Part shown: positions 1 to 8,096 of the stretch, piece by piece
Layout: each line of letters opens with the position of its first letter
Numbering within the stretch: the stretch's first letter is position 1
Origin: a virus
IMG/VR virus record: IMGVR_UViG_3300042879_006171
Coordinates: 1 to 38,714 of that record
DNA length: 38,714 nucleotides
Direction: 5' to 3' (one strand)
Position numbers and translations under genes: made by a program
The notes under the pieces: model-generated
Databases searched by the model: none
What the model saw: the letters and a program-made list of their open reading frames with translations, nothing else
What the model was told of the DNA's origin: nothing

Positions 1-127
1 GGGCACGTGATCGAGCGGGTCTGCGAGGACCGCTTCGACAAGGGCACCGACGGCGAGCGGAATCACGCCGGCGTCGAGGCCCTCGACGGCGCGGTGGTGG
101 TGGTCTGGCTCGACTCCGGGGTGCTCT
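1..127. repeat. Left copy of 127-bp terminal direct repeat (circular overlap)
   Basis: These 127 bases are identical to bases 38588-38714. The reading frame of the tail gene that begins at 38285 continues without a break from the right copy into the left copy, so the window is one circle of 38587 bp with an overlap. An overlap of exactly 127 bases is what a de Bruijn graph assembler leaves at k=127, so it is more likely an assembly overlap than a biological terminal repeat. The molecule could be circular or circularly permuted. Confidence 0.93.
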
Positions 128-2862
128 ACGCGCGCCGGTGGACTGCGGCCGACGACGGGTGGGAGGGCGCCGCCGTCGTGGTCGCCGACGGCACCGCGGC
201 GCTCGGCGACACCGGCGCCGCTCCGCAGCTGGTGTCTGGCCTCTGCGACGTGACCCGTCTCGGCGATGGGCGGCTGCTTGCCGTCTTCGCCGTCAAAAAC
301 ACCGATGCCGACTGCGACATCGGCACCGCGGTCTCCGCGGATCACGGGGCGTCGTGGACGGTCACCAGTTGGGCGGCCTCCGACACCCCCATGCCGGGGA
401 CCGCGAGCCTGGAGAGCCTCAGCGCGAAGGCCGACCCTGGCCGGGGCACCGTGCTGGTGCTGGTCCGGGTCGACTACACGGTGTCGTCGACCGCGTACAC
501 GGGGTGGTACCAGTACGCCTCAGCCGACGAAGGCGGGAGCTTCGAGCTCGTGGACGACCCCACGGCCGTCGCGCTCTCGCCGTCGGTGGAGCACCCCTCC
601 ATTGTCGCGGTGCCGGAGGCCGCCGGGGGCGGCCACGCCGTGATCTTCAAGGCCTCCTCGTCGCTCGCCTGCATCCGGCTCGCCTCCCCCTACCAGGTCG
701 CCCGCGACGTCGTCGCCCAGCGCGTCACCGTGCTGGTCTCCCTTGTCGGCGGCACGGTGGCGGCCTGGGCGGACCCCGACGGCACGCTGTGGGCCGCCGG
801 GGGCCCCAGCACCGGCCGCACACGGCTGGCGTGGTCGCGAGACGGGGGCGCGTCCTGGACCACCTTCACCACGCCTCTCTTCGACAGCGGCGCCGGCATC
901 GGCTCCGGCTGGGACCGGCTCCTGGTCGTGCCCCGCACCGAGGATGGCGCGGGGCTCCTCATCTTCGCGACCGACACCTCGATCAGCGCCCGCCCGGCTC
1001 AGCAGCTCGCCGTGCTCGAGGCCGGCGGCTGGCGCCACCTCTGCCAGCCGCGGGTAGCCGGGGGCTGGCCGGGGGAGCTGCGCGCCTGGGGCGCCACGTG
1101 GGCGGCCTGGGCGACCCCGCCCGACGCGGGGTGGACCCTCGACGGCACGGCCGGCACCCTCGCCACGGCGGGCGACTGGGGCCTCGCGCTGTCCGGCGCG
1201 TCGAGCGCCTACGAGCTCGCGCTCCTGTCGGCGTCGTCTTCGACCGGCGCGATCATGCACGCCGAGGTCCGGGGGGTCACCTCGACCACCGCGGACCTCG
1301 CCTGCCACCTGCGACTGGAGGTGGCCGGGGCCGCGGTGCAGCTGCGCATCGGCACCGGCTCCCTTGTGCTCTACGACGAGCACGGGGCCGCGTCTCTCGG
1401 CTCCGCCTCGGTGTCGATGTCCGGGCGCATGCACCTGCGGCTCGCGCTGCGCGGCACCACGGCCGCGGCCTACTACCGGGCGGACACCTCGCTCGCCTGG
1501 ACGCTGGTCGCGACGGGCACCGTCACCGTTTCCGGGGCCTCCCCGAACCAGGCCTCCTGGGGCCACGGGCCGACGGTGTCTTCGCCCGTGTCCACCTGGC
1601 TGCGCGTCTCGGTCTGCGAGGACGCCGGCTACGGGGCCGCGGCGCGGGTGACCGACTCCCCCGCCTACGGCACGCTGCTCACAGGCGCGCCGGACTCCCT
1701 CCCCGGGGCCCCGCTGCCTGCGGCGCCCGGCTACCTCGGGCTCCCCGAGGGCGTGCACGTCTGGGCCTCCGGCGGGCCCGCGCGCCGCGGCGATGCCTGG
1801 GACGTCGAGCTCTCCGACGCCTACCCGGCCGCCCACCTGCTCAGCCGCCCGCGCGGGCAGGTCTGCCGCACCTCCGGGACGGGGGCGGCCCGGTGGGTGT
1901 GGGAGCCCGCCGGCGGGCAGGTCCACCACCCCGGAGGGATGGCCGTTGGGCTCGCCGTCTTCGGCGCCAACTGGGGCGGCTGCGAGCTCCAGGGCTGGGA
2001 CGGTTCCGCCTGGCAGACCGTGGCCAACCTCGACCTGACGATCGCGGGGGTCGCCTACACCCGCTCCGGCGACACCATCCGCATCGCCGCGGGCGCCACC
2101 GCGGGGCCGCAGCGGCGCGCTCTCGACCTCATCGGCGCCACCGTGCGGCTGGCCTCCGGGGTGCTGCGGCGGGTGCGCGCCGCGACGGGGGGCACCACCA
2201 CCCCCGGGACGCACACGCTGACCCTGCAGCTCGAGGGCATCACCGGCTCCGAGCCGACCAGCGGCACGGCCGTCATCGGGCTCCGCGACGGCGCGACGGT
2301 GAAGCTCGGGCACGTCACTGGCTACTCGAAGTGGGCGCTCTACGTGCCCTCGGGCTCGAGCGTCGACGGGTGGTGGGAGGCCTCGCGCGTCGTCATCGGC
2401 GCCGTGCACGTGCTCGGCAGCCGGTACAGCAACGGGCGCGTGGTGGCCCACACGCCGCAGGTGGACGTCGTCGAGGTGCCCGGCCTGCGCTCCGGCTACC
2501 AGCTGCACGCGCCGCTGCGGCGGATCGACGTGGCGTGGGTGGAGGGCGTCCCCACCCGCCAGGGGCAGACCGACCCCGCCTGGATCTCGGCCGGCGGCAC
2601 GGCCGTCGCCGGCGCGGGCGACTTCGGCGTCGTCGAGGCCCTGACCCACTCGCACGGCGGCCGGCTCGGGCAGCTCGTCTACCTGCCGCGGCTGGTGCAC
2701 GACCCCGACGCAGTCTCGGCGCAGGAGGTGCAGGTCCGGGGCCGCGGCTTGGCCGTGCTCGGCACCCTCGACGGGGAGCCCGTCATGGAGAACGTCCTCG
2801 GCGACGAGGAAGGCGACGAGGTCCTGCGCGTGTCCGGCCTCACGATCCTGGAGGACCCGTGA
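1..2862 (+). CDS. Large tail-tip protein with sialidase-like Asp boxes (C-terminal 953 codons; starts at 38285)
   Basis: This is the downstream part of a gene whose real start is the ATG at 38285. Joined across the circle junction it encodes 1054 residues. Three Asp boxes (S-x-D-x-G-x-x-W/F), the beta-hairpin signature of sialidase and BNR propellers, lie near full-length residues 213 (SADHGASW), 275 (SADEGGSF) and 380 (SRDGGASW). The remainder looks beta-rich, with many Gly, Thr and Ser and no clear coiled coil. It follows the tape measure gene directly and overlaps the next tail gene by 4 bases (GTGA), so a tail-tip or receptor-contact role is likely. Asp boxes indicate fold and do not prove glycosidase activity; I did not find a convincing catalytic set. 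A GTG at position 7 is only an internal codon. Confidence 0.8.
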   Translation, partial: GHVIERVCEDRFDKGTDGERNHAGVEALDGAVVVVWLDSGVLYARRWTAADDGWEGAAVVVADGTAALGDTGAAPQLVSGLCDVTRLGDGRLLAVFAVKNTDADCDIGTAVSADHGASWTVTSWAASDTPMPGTASLESLSAKADPGRGTVLVLVRVDYTVSSTAYTGWYQYASADEGGSFELVDDPTAVALSPSVEHPSIVAVPEAAGGGHAVIFKASSSLACIRLASPYQVARDVVAQRVTVLVSLVGGTVAAWADPDGTLWAAGGPSTGRTRLAWSRDGGASWTTFTTPLFDSGAGIGSGWDRLLVVPRTEDGAGLLIFATDTSISARPAQQLAVLEAGGWRHLCQPRVAGGWPGELRAWGATWAAWATPPDAGWTLDGTAGTLATAGDWGLALSGASSAYELALLSASSSTGAIMHAEVRGVTSTTADLACHLRLEVAGAAVQLRIGTGSLVLYDEHGAASLGSASVSMSGRMHLRLALRGTTAAAYYRADTSLAWTLVATGTVTVSGASPNQASWGHGPTVSSPVSTWLRVSVCEDAGYGAAARVTDSPAYGTLLTGAPDSLPGAPLPAAPGYLGLPEGVHVWASGGPARRGDAWDVELSDAYPAAHLLSRPRGQVCRTSGTGAARWVWEPAGGQVHHPGGMAVGLAVFGANWGGCELQGWDGSAWQTVANLDLTIAGVAYTRSGDTIRIAAGATAGPQRRALDLIGATVRLASGVLRRVRAATGGTTTPGTHTLTLQLEGITGSEPTSGTAVIGLRDGATVKLGHVTGYSKWALYVPSGSSVDGWWEASRVVIGAVHVLGSRYSNGRVVAHTPQVDVVEVPGLRSGYQLHAPLRRIDVAWVEGVPTRQGQTDPAWISAGGTAVAGAGDFGVVEALTHSHGGRLGQLVYLPRLVHDPDAVSAQEVQVRGRGLAVLGTLDGEPVMENVLGDEEGDEVLRVSGLTILEDP

Positions 2863-4508
2863 TCCGCCCCGAGCTGGTCCTGGTGCTGCTCGGGCTGGGC
2901 GTCGACCGAGCCTGGGGCGTCGTCGCCGGGGCGCTTGCCCACCCGCTGCGGGGGCCGCTCGACGTGCACCCCGGCCTCGTCGTGGACCCCTACCGCTCCA
3001 TCGCGGTCGAGGGCGAAGCCACCGCCCTCGCCGACGTGCCGGTGCAGGTCCTTGGCGCGGTCGAAGACCTCGGGATGACGCCCGCTCGCCTTGCTCGCGC
3101 GCTGCCGGGCCTGCGCGCGGAGCTGTGGCTCGTCTGGCCGGCGGGTCGCTGCGAGCAGCTCGTCGCCGGCCGCCTTGAAGAGGCTCGCGTCGAGCCGCAC
3201 CGGCTGACCGGTACGCTGCGGGCGTGGACTCCGTTCTGGGTGCGCCAGGCGCCCCTCCTCGAGGCCGGCGCGGTCGTCGGGCCTGCGACCTGGCCGCGCA
3301 CCGACGCGGCCCGCGTGGCTCAGGGGGACGCCGGCTACGTCGGGTCCACCGTGGCGCGCGACCCCGGTGTCGAGGGCCAGCCGTACCCGGTGATCATCGG
3401 GGCCCCCGCGGTGGACGTGCCCCTGCAGGCGCTCGGCGGCGGCCTCACCTCCTCGCTGCCCTGCGCGCCGCAGCTTGTCGTCGAGGTGACCGACAGCGCG
3501 ATCACCGCCGCCGACTGCACCATCCTGATCGCGGGGCACCCGATCGAGGCCTCGACCATCCGGCGGGTGGCCCGGGACGCGAACGGCGCCACCCTCGTCG
3601 AGGACGTCGCCGTGCGGACCCGCTACGACTCCGCGGGGCGCCAGGTCGCGGTGTGCTCGCCGGGCTCCGCGCTGGCCATCCCGGCCGAAGGCGGCACCGA
3701 GGCCTGGACGGTGCTGCCGGGCCCGGCGGGCACCGGGCTCGGCATGCCCTCCCCGTTCTCTCCTGGGCCTCTGCGCCGCGCGGGGGAGGTGCTGCGCTGG
3801 GCGCTGCAGCGCTCCGGCCTGCCGCTCGATCCCGCGGGCATGGTGCTGCCCAGCCTCGACGCCTACCTGATCGACGTCGCGGTGTGGGAGCAGGTCGGCG
3901 CGCTCGACTTCGCCCGCGCGCTGCTCCGCTGGCTGCCCGCGGAGCTGGTGCAGGGTCCTCGAGGGCTGCGCATCGTGCCGTCCGTGCGCCTCGGCGCGCT
4001 GCCCCCCTCCGCGGCGCGCTGGACCTGGACGGTCGGCGCGGGCGTCACCCGCCTCGAGGCGCCGCTGTCGGCGGCCGCGGCCCCGCCCTCCCGGATCTCG
4101 GTCGGCTACGCGGTCGACGCCCGCGCCGGGCGGTCCACCCGTTGGGTGCACGTCTGCGCGCCCGGCGACCCGCTGCTCAGCGGCAGCGACGCGGTGGCCT
4201 CCCCGCTCCTCGCGGAAGCGCGCGTGCTCCCGGGCCAGGAGGGCGAGGTCGAAGTGCTCGACGGCGCGCCCACCTCCGACGCCGCGACGGCGCTTCGCAT
4301 GGCCCTTGACGTCGCGGAGCGCGCGCGCGCCAGCTGGTCCGCGGTCTACGCGGTCTGGCTCGACGAGGGCCTGGCCGCTGGGCTGCCGCGCGCCGGAGAC
4401 CTCGTCCACCTCGTCGACGGGGAGCTCGGGTGGGACGTGCTGGCGCAGGTCCTCTCCGTCGAGTACGCTGGGAGCGTGATCAGGGTCGGGCTGCGCTGGC
4501 CCGGCTGA
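2859..4508 (+). CDS. Tail-tip / baseplate-hub-like protein (549 aa)
   Basis: The frame is open for a long way upstream, but that part is a shadow of the previous gene. The start chosen is the GTG that overlaps the previous stop (GTGA), giving 549 residues. The protein begins with hydrophobic residues (VIRPELVLVLLGLG). Its C-terminal half has the pattern of a phage tail-hub protein: a domain with repeated beta strands, then a final stretch (GDLVHLVDGELGWD) typical of the OB-like ends of such proteins. It lies between the Asp-box tail protein and the tube-like protein, so a structural role in the tail tip is likely. I cannot assign it to a named family from sequence alone. No enzymatic motif was seen. 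Confidence 0.65.
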   Translation: MIRPELVLVLLGLGVDRAWGVVAGALAHPLRGPLDVHPGLVVDPYRSIAVEGEATALADVPVQVLGAVEDLGMTPARLARALPGLRAELWLVWPAGRCEQLVAGRLEEARVEPHRLTGTLRAWTPFWVRQAPLLEAGAVVGPATWPRTDAARVAQGDAGYVGSTVARDPGVEGQPYPVIIGAPAVDVPLQALGGGLTSSLPCAPQLVVEVTDSAITAADCTILIAGHPIEASTIRRVARDANGATLVEDVAVRTRYDSAGRQVAVCSPGSALAIPAEGGTEAWTVLPGPAGTGLGMPSPFSPGPLRRAGEVLRWALQRSGLPLDPAGMVLPSLDAYLIDVAVWEQVGALDFARALLRWLPAELVQGPRGLRIVPSVRLGALPPSAARWTWTVGAGVTRLEAPLSAAAAPPSRISVGYAVDARAGRSTRWVHVCAPGDPLLSGSDAVASPLLAEARVLPGQEGEVEVLDGAPTSDAATALRMALDVAERARASWSAVYAVWLDEGLAAGLPRAGDLVHLVDGELGWDVLAQVLSVEYAGSVIRVGLRWPG

Positions 4509-4517
4509 GGAGCCCCG

Positions 4518-5045
4518 ATGCCGTCCGTCTCGACCTCCACGACCGCCGTCCTCGAGCTCGAGGACGGCACCTCCCCCACCCCGGTCACGATCGAGGTCTA
4601 CCCCCAGGAGGGGGACGTCGTCATCACGCCGGGCGACGATGTGGTCGTGGAGCTGAAGCACCGTGGGCGGCCGATCTCCAACGGGGAGGGTGTCATCCTC
4701 CAGGAGAAGGGCTACCTGCGTCTGACCTTCTCCCTCTACGCGCACGACTTCGCCGACGACGACGAGAAGCTCGACGCCTGGCTGCGGTGGATGCGCAAGA
4801 CCGACGACAGCTCCGCCACCGCGGTGGCCGGGGCGGCCACCTCGACCACCACCCGCACCGACCTGACGGCGACCGTGAACGCGCTGTGGTACCCCCACGG
4901 CAAGGTCACCGGCCGCAGGTTCTGCCGCTGCGCCCACATGAAGTTGGTGCGGCGGTCGATCGAGGAGGCCGCCGACGGCTCCAAGATCACCGTCGAGCTC
5001 GCCAGCGTCTCCAGCTCGATCGAGAGCTGGGGCACCGTCGCCTGA
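4518..5045 (+). CDS. Tail tube-like structural protein (175 aa)
   Basis: The ATG is preceded by GAGGAG at good spacing, 9 bases after the previous stop. The 175-residue product is rich in beta-strand-like segments, with a long acidic turn (DFADDDEKLD) near residue 78. Size and texture suit a small major tail tube protein, and the next gene looks like a tail assembly chaperone, which normally follows the tube gene. No other tube candidate lies between the neck genes and the tape measure gene. The assignment rests mainly on this context. The motif LEDGTSPTP near residue 14 also occurs in the connector-like protein at 34164. It could instead be a tail-tip accessory protein. Confidence 0.45.
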   Translation: MPSVSTSTTAVLELEDGTSPTPVTIEVYPQEGDVVITPGDDVVVELKHRGRPISNGEGVILQEKGYLRLTFSLYAHDFADDDEKLDAWLRWMRKTDDSSATAVAGAATSTTTRTDLTATVNALWYPHGKVTGRRFCRCAHMKLVRRSIEEAADGSKITVELASVSSSIESWGTVA

Positions 5046-5068
5046 TCTGACCTCCCCCGGAGCTGACG

Positions 5069-5365
5069 ATGAGAACCTTCTTGCCCGGCCTCCTTGGCCT
5101 CGACCTGCTCTCCCAGCGGATGGACACCGACCAGCAGGGCGCCCTCGCCCTCGCGGTGCGCTGCCACCGCGAGGGCGGGCTGCCCCGCCCCATCGCGCCC
5201 AGCACCATCGACGAGCTTCTCGTCGAGGCGCGGGCCTGGCTCGCGGCCGAGGCCGAAGAGGGGCGCGACCCCTCCACCGCCGACGTCGCCGCGGCGTTCG
5301 AGTTCCTGCGCGGCTCCAGCCGCGAGGTCAAGCAGCTGGTCCCCACGATGCCCTCGCAGACCTGA
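5069..5365 (+). CDS. Tail assembly chaperone-like protein, short form (98 aa)
   Basis: This small, mostly alpha-helical, acidic protein starts at an ATG preceded by GGAGCTGAC, a start signal reused several times in this genome. It lies immediately after the tube-like gene, where siphophages carry the chaperone (lambda G) that wraps the tape measure protein during tail assembly. The -1 frame is open through the whole gene with no ATG or GTG start of its own, and runs 173 bases past this stop to 5538. A run of four C at 5341-5344 lets the proline codon CCC re-pair perfectly after a one-base slip. A short form plus a frameshifted long form is the classic G/GT arrangement. The family call rests on context and organisation, not on a recognised domain. 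Confidence 0.55.
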   Translation: MRTFLPGLLGLDLLSQRMDTDQQGALALAVRCHREGGLPRPIAPSTIDELLVEARAWLAAEAEEGRDPSTADVAAAFEFLRGSSREVKQLVPTMPSQT

Positions 5366-5538
5366 TCTGCGAGGGCTACCGCGCGACTGGCGACCCCCTT
5401 CACGTCTTCACCCTCACCCCCCTGCAACAGCAGTACCTGGCCGCCGCGCGGCGTCGCCTGCAGGCGGCGGAGCTCGCGGCCAGCGACAAGCCCGAGGACC
5501 GCGCACAGGCGCGGGCGATTCTCGCCGAGCACGTGTAG
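5341..5538 (+). CDS. Frameshift extension of the chaperone-like gene (long form about 156 aa)
   Basis: If the ribosome slips back one base at CCC (5342-5344), reading continues as CAC GAT GCC CTC and stays open to the TAG at 5536-5538. That adds 64 codons to 92, or about 156 residues. The added segment is helical and charged (TLTPLQQQYLAAARRRLQ, then a Glu/Ala/Arg-rich end), like a coding tail and unlike random frame. It has no ATG or GTG start, so independent translation is unlikely. The slip site is not a textbook X-XXY-YYZ heptamer, and the exact position is inferred. A sequencing indel that split one 156-residue gene is the alternative. Confidence 0.5.
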   Translation, partial: PHDALADLICEGYRATGDPLHVFTLTPLQQQYLAAARRRLQAAELAASDKPEDRAQARAILAEHV

Positions 5539-5586
5539 GCCGCCCTCTCTTCAGCCCCGCGCGCGGCCCGCGGGCAGGAGCTCCCG

Positions 5587-6168
5587 ATGCGCACCAAGGT
5601 CATCGCCGCCGACTACACCCCCTCCCTCGCGGACCTGCGCCACGGGGTCATCCTGCTCGTGACCGCGGCCGTCGAGATCACGCTGCCGGCGCTCAGCGGC
5701 GAGGACTTCGTCGCGCAGATCAAGGCGCTCGTCTCCGGCGTGACGGTGATCTCGGCCGCCGGCCTCGAGGTCGGCGAGTACGCGACGGGGGGCGACCCCG
5801 TCACCCTCACCGAGACCACCTCGGCGGTGACCCTCAGCGTCGGCGAGTACCGGCGCTACGTCTGGAGCGGCAGCCGGCCCAAGGGCTGGGTGCTGCTCGA
5901 CCGCAGCTGCCCGCCGTCGACGCTCCGTCTGAGCAGCTCGGAGTTCTCGCTCATCGGCACCGGCGACGGCACGGCGGTCAACTTCGATCTCCCCAGCGCG
6001 GGCCTCGCCGCCGTCTACCCCTTCGTGAACGGGGCCCCGGTGGCGCCCTCGGCCTACTCGGTCTCCGCGGGCGCCGGCACCGGCGGGGTCGACCGCCTGG
6101 TCTTCAGCACCGCGCCCACGACCGGGCACCAGATCCTCGCCGCGTGTTTCCGCAAGACCGCCGCCTGA
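5587..6168 (+). CDS. Tail fibre-like protein (193 aa)
   Basis: The ATG is preceded by AGGAG. The first 100 residues look beta-rich. The second half, from about residue 118, has the pattern GTGDGTAVNFDLP, then a hydrophobic strand leading to FVNGAPVAPSAY, then LVFSTAPTTGHQI. This short sandwich pattern (GDGT..F.LP, V.VNG, TAP..G..I) is common in phage tail fibre and spike repeats that bind surface polymers. It opens a run of small structural genes between the chaperone-like gene and the lysis genes. Role inferred: fibre or tail decoration. No catalytic motif seen. Confidence 0.5.
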   Translation: MRTKVIAADYTPSLADLRHGVILLVTAAVEITLPALSGEDFVAQIKALVSGVTVISAAGLEVGEYATGGDPVTLTETTSAVTLSVGEYRRYVWSGSRPKGWVLLDRSCPPSTLRLSSSEFSLIGTGDGTAVNFDLPSAGLAAVYPFVNGAPVAPSAYSVSAGAGTGGVDRLVFSTAPTTGHQILAACFRKTAA

Positions 6169-6185
6169 TCGGCTGAGGAGGCAGC

Positions 6186-6515
6186 ATGGCCGTCGATCAC
6201 AGCGGCATCGCCCGCCGACAGAACACCTCGCGGCGGGTGGCGCTCGACGCCACCGCGGGCGAGGTCGTCGAGGTCTCCACGCCCGGGTGGGCGCAGGAGC
6301 TGATGGTGCAGTTCTTCGAAGACTCCGCCGGGGCCACCCCGGCCGCCGGCAAGATCGCCTTCGAGGGCACCGACGGCGCCGCGGTCGGCAACGACTTCAT
6401 GCCCGTCGCCTCCGGCGTCGGCGCGGTGCTGCGGCTCGTCGGCCCCGCGCAGATCTTCTTGGCCGGGCCTGCCGCCGGCTACGCCTTCATCACCTACTCC
6501 GCGCGGAGCGCCTGA
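6186..6515 (+). CDS. Hypothetical small structural protein (109 aa)
   Basis: The ATG follows a strong GAGGAG site. The product is beta-rich, with a balanced charge and no membrane segment, ending FITYSARSA. It shares its last base with the next gene's start (TGATG), so it is translationally coupled to it. Its place between fibre-like genes suggests a virion part. I do not recognise a family. Confidence 0.6.
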   Translation: MAVDHSGIARRQNTSRRVALDATAGEVVEVSTPGWAQELMVQFFEDSAGATPAAGKIAFEGTDGAAVGNDFMPVASGVGAVLRLVGPAQIFLAGPAAGYAFITYSARSA

Positions 6516-6796
6516 TGCGCGCCTCTCTGCGCCGCCTGGCCGTGCTGCTCCTGCAGCCTGCGCCGCCGACCGTGCCCGCGCTGGTGCGCGAGCTCGAAGA
6601 GGCGCTCGACTGGTCCGCCGTGCTCGGGCCCCGCGCCGGCGCCCTCGTCGACGCGGCCGACCGGCCCATTCTCCAGGCGGTCGCCCGCTTCCTCGTCGAG
6701 CTGCACGGCGAGCTCGGCGAGCGCGCCGCCGAGCTGCAGGCCGAGCGCGAGGAGCGCGCGGGCAAGGGCGCCACCACGCCCGCCGGGGCGGCCTGA
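6515..6796 (+). CDS. Hypothetical helical protein (93 aa)
   Basis: The ATG overlaps the previous stop (TGATG) and its own stop overlaps the next ATG in the same way. The first 12 residues are basic and hydrophobic (MRASLRRLAVLLLQ). The rest is predicted helical, with a Glu/Ala/Arg-rich end (residues about 65-85) that could form a short coiled coil. No family recognised. It might be a tail fibre assembly factor or linker judging by position, but that is a guess. Confidence 0.55.
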   Translation: MRASLRRLAVLLLQPAPPTVPALVRELEEALDWSAVLGPRAGALVDAADRPILQAVARFLVELHGELGERAAELQAEREERAGKGATTPAGAA

Positions 6797-7872
6797 TGCC
6801 GCGCCTCGTGTACGCGCCCGCCGGCGAGGGAGAAGCGGTGGCGGCGGCGCCGGTGCAGCCGCCGTCCGCGACGTCCGAGCACTGCGCCTACGACGCAGCG
6901 CCCGCCAACTACACCTTCGGGGTCTTCACCGACCCCGATGGCCTGATCGACAACTACCTGTCCGAGATCGTGAACGTCTCGGGGACGGCCAGCGCGAGCG
7001 GCACGGGGCGCGGGGCCTACTCGTACAGCGGGGTCGGAGCCGGCAGCGCCTTCGTGCACGTGCTGCACGCGCGCGACGCCGACGACAACATCCTCGCGAC
7101 CGCCGTCCACGCCGTGGCCGTTGCCGACCTCGGCGGCGCCTTCGACTGGGTGCAGGCCGCGGTGCTGGACTTCGCGGCTGCGACCATCGCCGGGCCCTGG
7201 ACGACCGGCACGCAGACGGTCACGGGCGCCTCGGCGTCCACGATCGGCGTGATCGTCACCCGCTCGGGGACCACCGACGGAACGGTCGCCGTCACCGCGG
7301 ACGGGCTCGACACGGGCGCGACCAGCGGCACCGGCAACGTCAACAGCGTGGTGGACCTCCAGCCGTACCTGAGCGCCAACAACGCCTGGTTCACGGACGG
7401 ACCCGGCGTGGTGGTGGTCCAGGCCTGCTACAAGCTGTCGCAGCTCACGGGCTCCGGTGCGTACTGGGCGGTCGGGGTGACGAACAAGACGCTGCAGGGG
7501 CAGGCCTTCTGCGGCGTCGCCTGCAACTGGTCCGCCGGCAACGTCGTGGTCACCACGTACTATGACACCGTGTCGGGGGTAACCCTGTACAGCGGTGCGG
7601 TCCCGACGGACTGGCGGCTGACCGTGATGATCTACCAGGGCCGCACCTCGCGGGTGCTCTTTGAGCCCGGCGTGTCGACGCTCACCGAGCAGCCACCGGC
7701 CTCCGGCTACTCCTTCACGGGGCAGCCCGTTCTGGCCGCGAACACCGCGCAGTTCTTCGGCGACGTCAGCGGCGCCGACTTCGGGTGGCTCACGTCGATC
7801 CGGAGCAACGGGGCCGTGGCCGACGTCACCTGCACCGACATGGCCGTCTGGCGCCTCGAGGACGTCTCATGA
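6796..7872 (+). CDS. Putative tail fibre / receptor-binding protein (358 aa)
   Basis: A secreted-type composition marks this protein: many Gly, Ser, Thr, Asn, Tyr and Trp, few Lys, and a string of short beta-strand-like segments. From about residue 120 a jelly-roll-like pattern appears, resembling carbohydrate-binding or lectin domains (VQAAVLDFAAATIAGPW, later WRLTVMIYQG and FGWLTSIRSNG), ending MAVWRLEDVS. As the largest gene between the fibre-like gene and the lysis genes it is a good candidate for the host-binding protein. Base use is less GC-extreme than in neighbouring genes, with more AAC and TAC codons. The stop overlaps the next ATG (ATGA). Confidence 0.5.
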   Translation: MPRLVYAPAGEGEAVAAAPVQPPSATSEHCAYDAAPANYTFGVFTDPDGLIDNYLSEIVNVSGTASASGTGRGAYSYSGVGAGSAFVHVLHARDADDNILATAVHAVAVADLGGAFDWVQAAVLDFAAATIAGPWTTGTQTVTGASASTIGVIVTRSGTTDGTVAVTADGLDTGATSGTGNVNSVVDLQPYLSANNAWFTDGPGVVVVQACYKLSQLTGSGAYWAVGVTNKTLQGQAFCGVACNWSAGNVVVTTYYDTVSGVTLYSGAVPTDWRLTVMIYQGRTSRVLFEPGVSTLTEQPPASGYSFTGQPVLAANTAQFFGDVSGADFGWLTSIRSNGAVADVTCTDMAVWRLEDVS

Positions 7873-8096
7873 GCATCGCCGCCTGCCGCGCCGAGTACGC
7901 CGGGCCCGCCTCCACCATCGACGGCGACGAGATGGTCATTCTCACCGTGTACCTGCGCAAGGACACGGCCGAGCAGCTCGCGCTCGCGACCGACCCCGCC
8001 GCGGCCTCCACCCCGCCGGCGGCGGACTGCCGCGCCGTCGCCCGCCCGATCGGACTGGCCCTGCGCGACGCGGGTCTCGCCGCGGGACCGACCTGA
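7869..8096 (+). CDS. Hypothetical small protein (75 aa)
   Basis: The start ATG overlaps the previous stop (ATGA) and the stop overlaps the next ATG (TGATG), so it is embedded in a coupled string. The product is short, soluble and acidic to neutral, with an alanine- and proline-rich middle. No family is recognised. The context is between a receptor-binding candidate and the endolysin. Confidence 0.55.
   Translation: MSIAACRAEYAGPASTIDGDEMVILTVYLRKDTAEQLALATDPAAASTPPAADCRAVARPIGLALRDAGLAAGPT

Noticed and set aside
1-127. True terminal repeats or cos ends
   Set aside because: The exact 127-base length fits assembler overlap better; nothing in the repeat is unusual and it lies inside a coding frame.
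520-2700. 726-codon antisense frame opposite the tail-tip gene
   Set aside because: Antisense shadow without a start signal or domain.
138-2858. Long open frame running in front of the 549-residue tail gene
   Set aside because: Its upstream part is Arg/Pro-rich shadow coding in a frame opposite to the Asp-box tail gene; the real start is the GTG at 2859 coupled to the previous stop.
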